From NCBI GenBank assembly GCA_009841115.1, contig VXML01000046.1, positions 104,426 through 168,425 on the forward strand: 64,000 nt of DNA, in the 5' to 3' direction. The stretch is from Gemmatimonadota bacterium (lineage in GTDB: Bacteria > Latescibacterota > UBA2968 > UBA8231). A program made the position numbers and the translations under genes. The notes beneath the pieces are model-generated. The model ran no database searches, was not told the DNA's origin, and saw only the letters and a list, made by a program, of their open reading frames with translations. Of this stretch, positions 62,031 to 64,000 are shown piece after piece. The number at the start of each line of letters is the position of its first letter. Position 1 is the stretch's first letter.

Positions 62031-62974
62031 AGCGCCAGGGATGGGCTGCTGTCGGTTTCCTCACGCCCAATTTAGTCGGCTTCTTGATCTTCACCTTGGG
62101 ACCGGTGGTGGCGGCTGCGGGACTGAGCTTCTACCGCTACCAACTGGCCAGCGGCCAAGCGCCCGATTTCATTGGGCTGGCCAACTTTGCCGAGTTGGTG
62201 GGCTTTGACCGGGTGGACGGCGAGTGGAAGGCGCTCGACCCCTACTTCTGGCAGTATCTGGGCAATACCTTGTTCCTCATGCTCAACATCCCCTTCTCAA
62301 TGGCTGGGGCCCTGATTCTGGCGGTGCTGCTCAACAAAAATCTGAAGGGACGCATCGTCTTCCGCACCTTTTTTTTCATCCCGCATCTGTGCCACGGCGT
62401 GGCCATCTTCATGGTGTGGAAGATGGTCTTTACTTTCGAGCCAAACGTCGGCATCATCAACGGGCTATTGTGGAGCCTATACAAGTTTTTGGGCATCCCC
62501 GCCGAGCAAGCCATCGGGCTTTTGCCGGGCTGGCTGATCGACAAAAACTGGGCCAAGCCGGCTTTCATCATCATGTTCGTGTGGGCCAGTGTCGGGGGAT
62601 TTAACATGATCCTCTATTTGGCGGGGCTGCAGAATATCCCGCCGGAACTCTACGAGGCTGCGGAGATGGACGGAGCTGGCTGGTGGGCGCGGTTGCGCCA
62701 CATCACGGTACCGCAGTTGGCACCTACTACCTTTTTCATCTTTGTCACCAGCATCATCGGTGGATTGCAGGGCGGTTTTGAGGCGGCCTATATCATGACT
62801 GCGGGCGGGCCGGAGGGATCGACGACGACCATGAGTTACTACATCTACACCCAGGCGTACGAGCGCTTGGAAATCGGTTATGCCGCAACGGTATCCATGG
62901 TACTGTTCGGATTGATTTTTGCGCTGACGATGATCAACTGGCGCTTTGGCGGCAAAAGACTGGAGGCAGCCTGA
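62027..62974 (+). CDS. sugar ABC transporter permease (MalF/UgpA type)
   Basis: This 315-residue inner-membrane protein has about six membrane helices. The EAA loop that docks the ATPase is YEAAEMDGAGWWARLRHIT near 207-225. The first helix (LTPNLVGFLIFTLGPVVAA) is typical of the binding-protein-dependent permease family. It forms the channel together with the permease encoded 2 bases later. The start overlaps the upstream gene. No ATPase of this transporter is in the window; a shared MalK-type ATPase elsewhere is common. Confidence 0.93.
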   Translation: MKRQGWAAVGFLTPNLVGFLIFTLGPVVAAAGLSFYRYQLASGQAPDFIGLANFAELVGFDRVDGEWKALDPYFWQYLGNTLFLMLNIPFSMAGALILAVLLNKNLKGRIVFRTFFFIPHLCHGVAIFMVWKMVFTFEPNVGIINGLLWSLYKFLGIPAEQAIGLLPGWLIDKNWAKPAFIIMFVWASVGGFNMILYLAGLQNIPPELYEAAEMDGAGWWARLRHITVPQLAPTTFFIFVTSIIGGLQGGFEAAYIMTAGGPEGSTTTMSYYIYTQAYERLEIGYAATVSMVLFGLIFALTMINWRFGGKRLEAA

Positions 62975-62975
62975 G

Positions 62976-63914
62976 ATGACGGACGAACGCGCAGACATTG
63001 GCGTCGATAAAAGTCGAGGGCCGCGGCGGGACCAAGCTGGAACCTTCACGTATGTGGCGCTGCTCTTTCTGCTCAGCGGCATGGTGTTGCCTTTGCTGTG
63101 GACCGTGCTGACTTCGTTCAAATACAACGTCGATGTGACTTTGGGTTGGGTTCCTCCGCGCTGGACTTTGGACAACTACGTGGGGGTAGTGGAGGCGTTC
63201 TCCTTTCTGCGCTACTACCTCAACTCGCTCTTTATCGCCTGTGCCGTGACGCTGGTGCAGGTGGCCACTAGCGTCATGGCGGCTTATGCCTTTGCCCGGC
63301 TCCAGTTCCGGGGGCGCGATCTAGTTTTTTTGTGCTACTTGGCGACGATGATGATTCCGTCTGACGTGCTGATGATCCCGCAGTTCGTATTGATGAAGAA
63401 AATACCAGAATGGCTGAACATGGTCTTTGGCACGGAGGCGTTCGGCGGATTCGTCTATTTTCGCCATCACTACGTGGGGCGTCCCGTGGGGCTGGACAGC
63501 TTTTTCGCGCTGATCGCCCCGGGCTGCTTCAGCGCCTATGGCACCTTCATGCTCAGACAATTTCTGTTGGGCATCTCGCACGAAATTGAAGAGGCCGCCT
63601 ATATTGACGGCTGCTCGCCTTGGGGGGTATTCCGGCACGTGATTCTGCCACTCGCCAAGCCGGCGCTGGCCGCGCTAGCCATTTTCACGTTCCTAGGGCG
63701 CTGGCGCGCCTTTTTATGGCCTTTAATCATGATCGACTCGGATTCGATGATGGTGCTGTCGGTGGGGCTGGCTAAGCTTTCGGATCTGTACAGCAATAAC
63801 TACGGGCTGATCTGCGCTGGCACGGTGCTGATGCTCATTCCCATGATCGCCGTCTTTGTGCTCTGCCAGCGCTGGTTCATCAGTGGCATCCAGCTCGGAT
63901 CGGTCAAGGGGTAA
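62976..63914 (+). CDS. sugar ABC transporter permease (MalG/UgpE type)
   Basis: This 312-residue permease has helices near 25-45, 90-115, 125-145 and three more towards the end. The EAA loop is EEAAYIDGCSPWGVFRHVIL near 202-221. I chose the ATG at 62976, one base behind the previous stop, with GGAGG upstream; an in-frame start 30 bases earlier lies inside the first permease gene. Residues around 140-165 (an insertion with NMVFGTEAFGGFVYFRHHYV) make the domain a little longer than the usual MalG. Partner of the permease above. Confidence 0.92.
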   Translation: MTDERADIGVDKSRGPRRDQAGTFTYVALLFLLSGMVLPLLWTVLTSFKYNVDVTLGWVPPRWTLDNYVGVVEAFSFLRYYLNSLFIACAVTLVQVATSVMAAYAFARLQFRGRDLVFLCYLATMMIPSDVLMIPQFVLMKKIPEWLNMVFGTEAFGGFVYFRHHYVGRPVGLDSFFALIAPGCFSAYGTFMLRQFLLGISHEIEEAAYIDGCSPWGVFRHVILPLAKPALAALAIFTFLGRWRAFLWPLIMIDSDSMMVLSVGLAKLSDLYSNNYGLICAGTVLMLIPMIAVFVLCQRWFISGIQLGSVKG

Positions 63915-63930
63915 TTGCGAGGAGGGCAAT

Positions 63931-64000
63931 ATGCCGGATTTGAACCTGTACTGGGGCGAGTTGCACAACCACAATGAACTCGGCTATGCCCAGGGCAGTC
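63931..64000 (+). CDS. start of a metal-dependent hydrolase-like protein, cut by window end
   Basis: Only 23 codons are visible. LYWGELHNHNELGYAQGS resembles the opening of PHP/DUF3604-like metal-dependent hydrolases, where the HxHxxxxxG-like His residues bind metal. GGAGGGCAAT precedes the ATG and the gene follows the permease by 16 bases, so it belongs to the transporter operon. Confidence 0.65.
   Translation, partial: MPDLNLYWGELHNHNELGYAQGS

Overview
The window is a GC-rich bacterial chromosome segment, densely packed with genes on both strands. No rRNA, tRNA, CRISPR array, intact transposase or prophage was seen. The mix of genes points to a Gram-negative, outer-membrane-bearing member of an uncultivated lineage of the Latescibacterota/Poribacteria kind: many secreted proteins with FlgD-like C-termini, CBM9-like domains, phytanoyl-CoA dioxygenase and sulfatase families, DUF362, a WGELHNH-type metallohydrolase, a TolC-like exit duct and palindromic repeat families. 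That placement is inference from gene content, not from a marker gene.

Layout. 2-3587: a HerA-like ATPase (5' end outside the window) followed by a compact, AT-richer restriction-modification pair. 3749-15475 (minus strand): a two-component system (histidine kinase and sigma-54-dependent response regulator), then a six-gene export operon encoding a secreted protein, two ABC-2 permeases, an adaptor-like coiled-coil protein, a TolC-like protein and an ABC ATPase. A well-matched sigma-54 promoter and three phased 19-bp dyads lie just upstream of the export operon, so the regulator probably controls it. 15636-26252: a CBM9-like protein, RNase HI, dihydrolipoyl dehydrogenase, two different PLP enzymes, a class A penicillin-binding protein with a membrane partner, an FnIII lipoprotein and a tRNA nucleotidyltransferase. 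26342-32554 (minus): homocysteine methyltransferase/MTHFR fusion, a cobalt-type nitrile hydratase cluster (beta, alpha, activator), and a Bax1-XPB nuclease-helicase pair. 32640-39827 (mostly plus): DUF362, sulfatase and FdhD with overlapping stops and starts, a TIM-barrel isomerase, a GNAT enzyme, a decayed toxin-antitoxin locus flanked by short direct repeats, and an ECF sigma factor fused to a long helical-repeat region. 40082-43981 (minus): phytanoyl-CoA dioxygenase, SDR, class I fumarase and a small secreted protein.

44254-60663 (plus) is the most unusual region. It encodes a parvulin-type lipoprotein, three secreted FlgD-tailed proteins, two large paralogous predicted outer-membrane proteins and a TPR lipoprotein, followed by a separately expressed CBM9-like protein and a strong terminator. 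The arrangement (FlgD-tail protein, large paralog, TPR, two FlgD-tail proteins, second large paralog) looks like a duplicated surface assembly with its own periplasmic chaperone. I do not recognise it as a described system. The CBM9-like protein and a small secreted protein 16 kb away end in nearly the same tail motif (TAVExxSWGxIK), a possible sorting or anchoring signal. 60747-64000 is a carbohydrate ABC importer (binding protein and two permeases, no ATPase here) followed by the start of a metal-dependent hydrolase cut by the window edge.

Repeats. Several short palindromic families occur in the spacers, including one MITE-like element with a long inverted repeat. One palindrome sits in frame inside the TolC-like gene.
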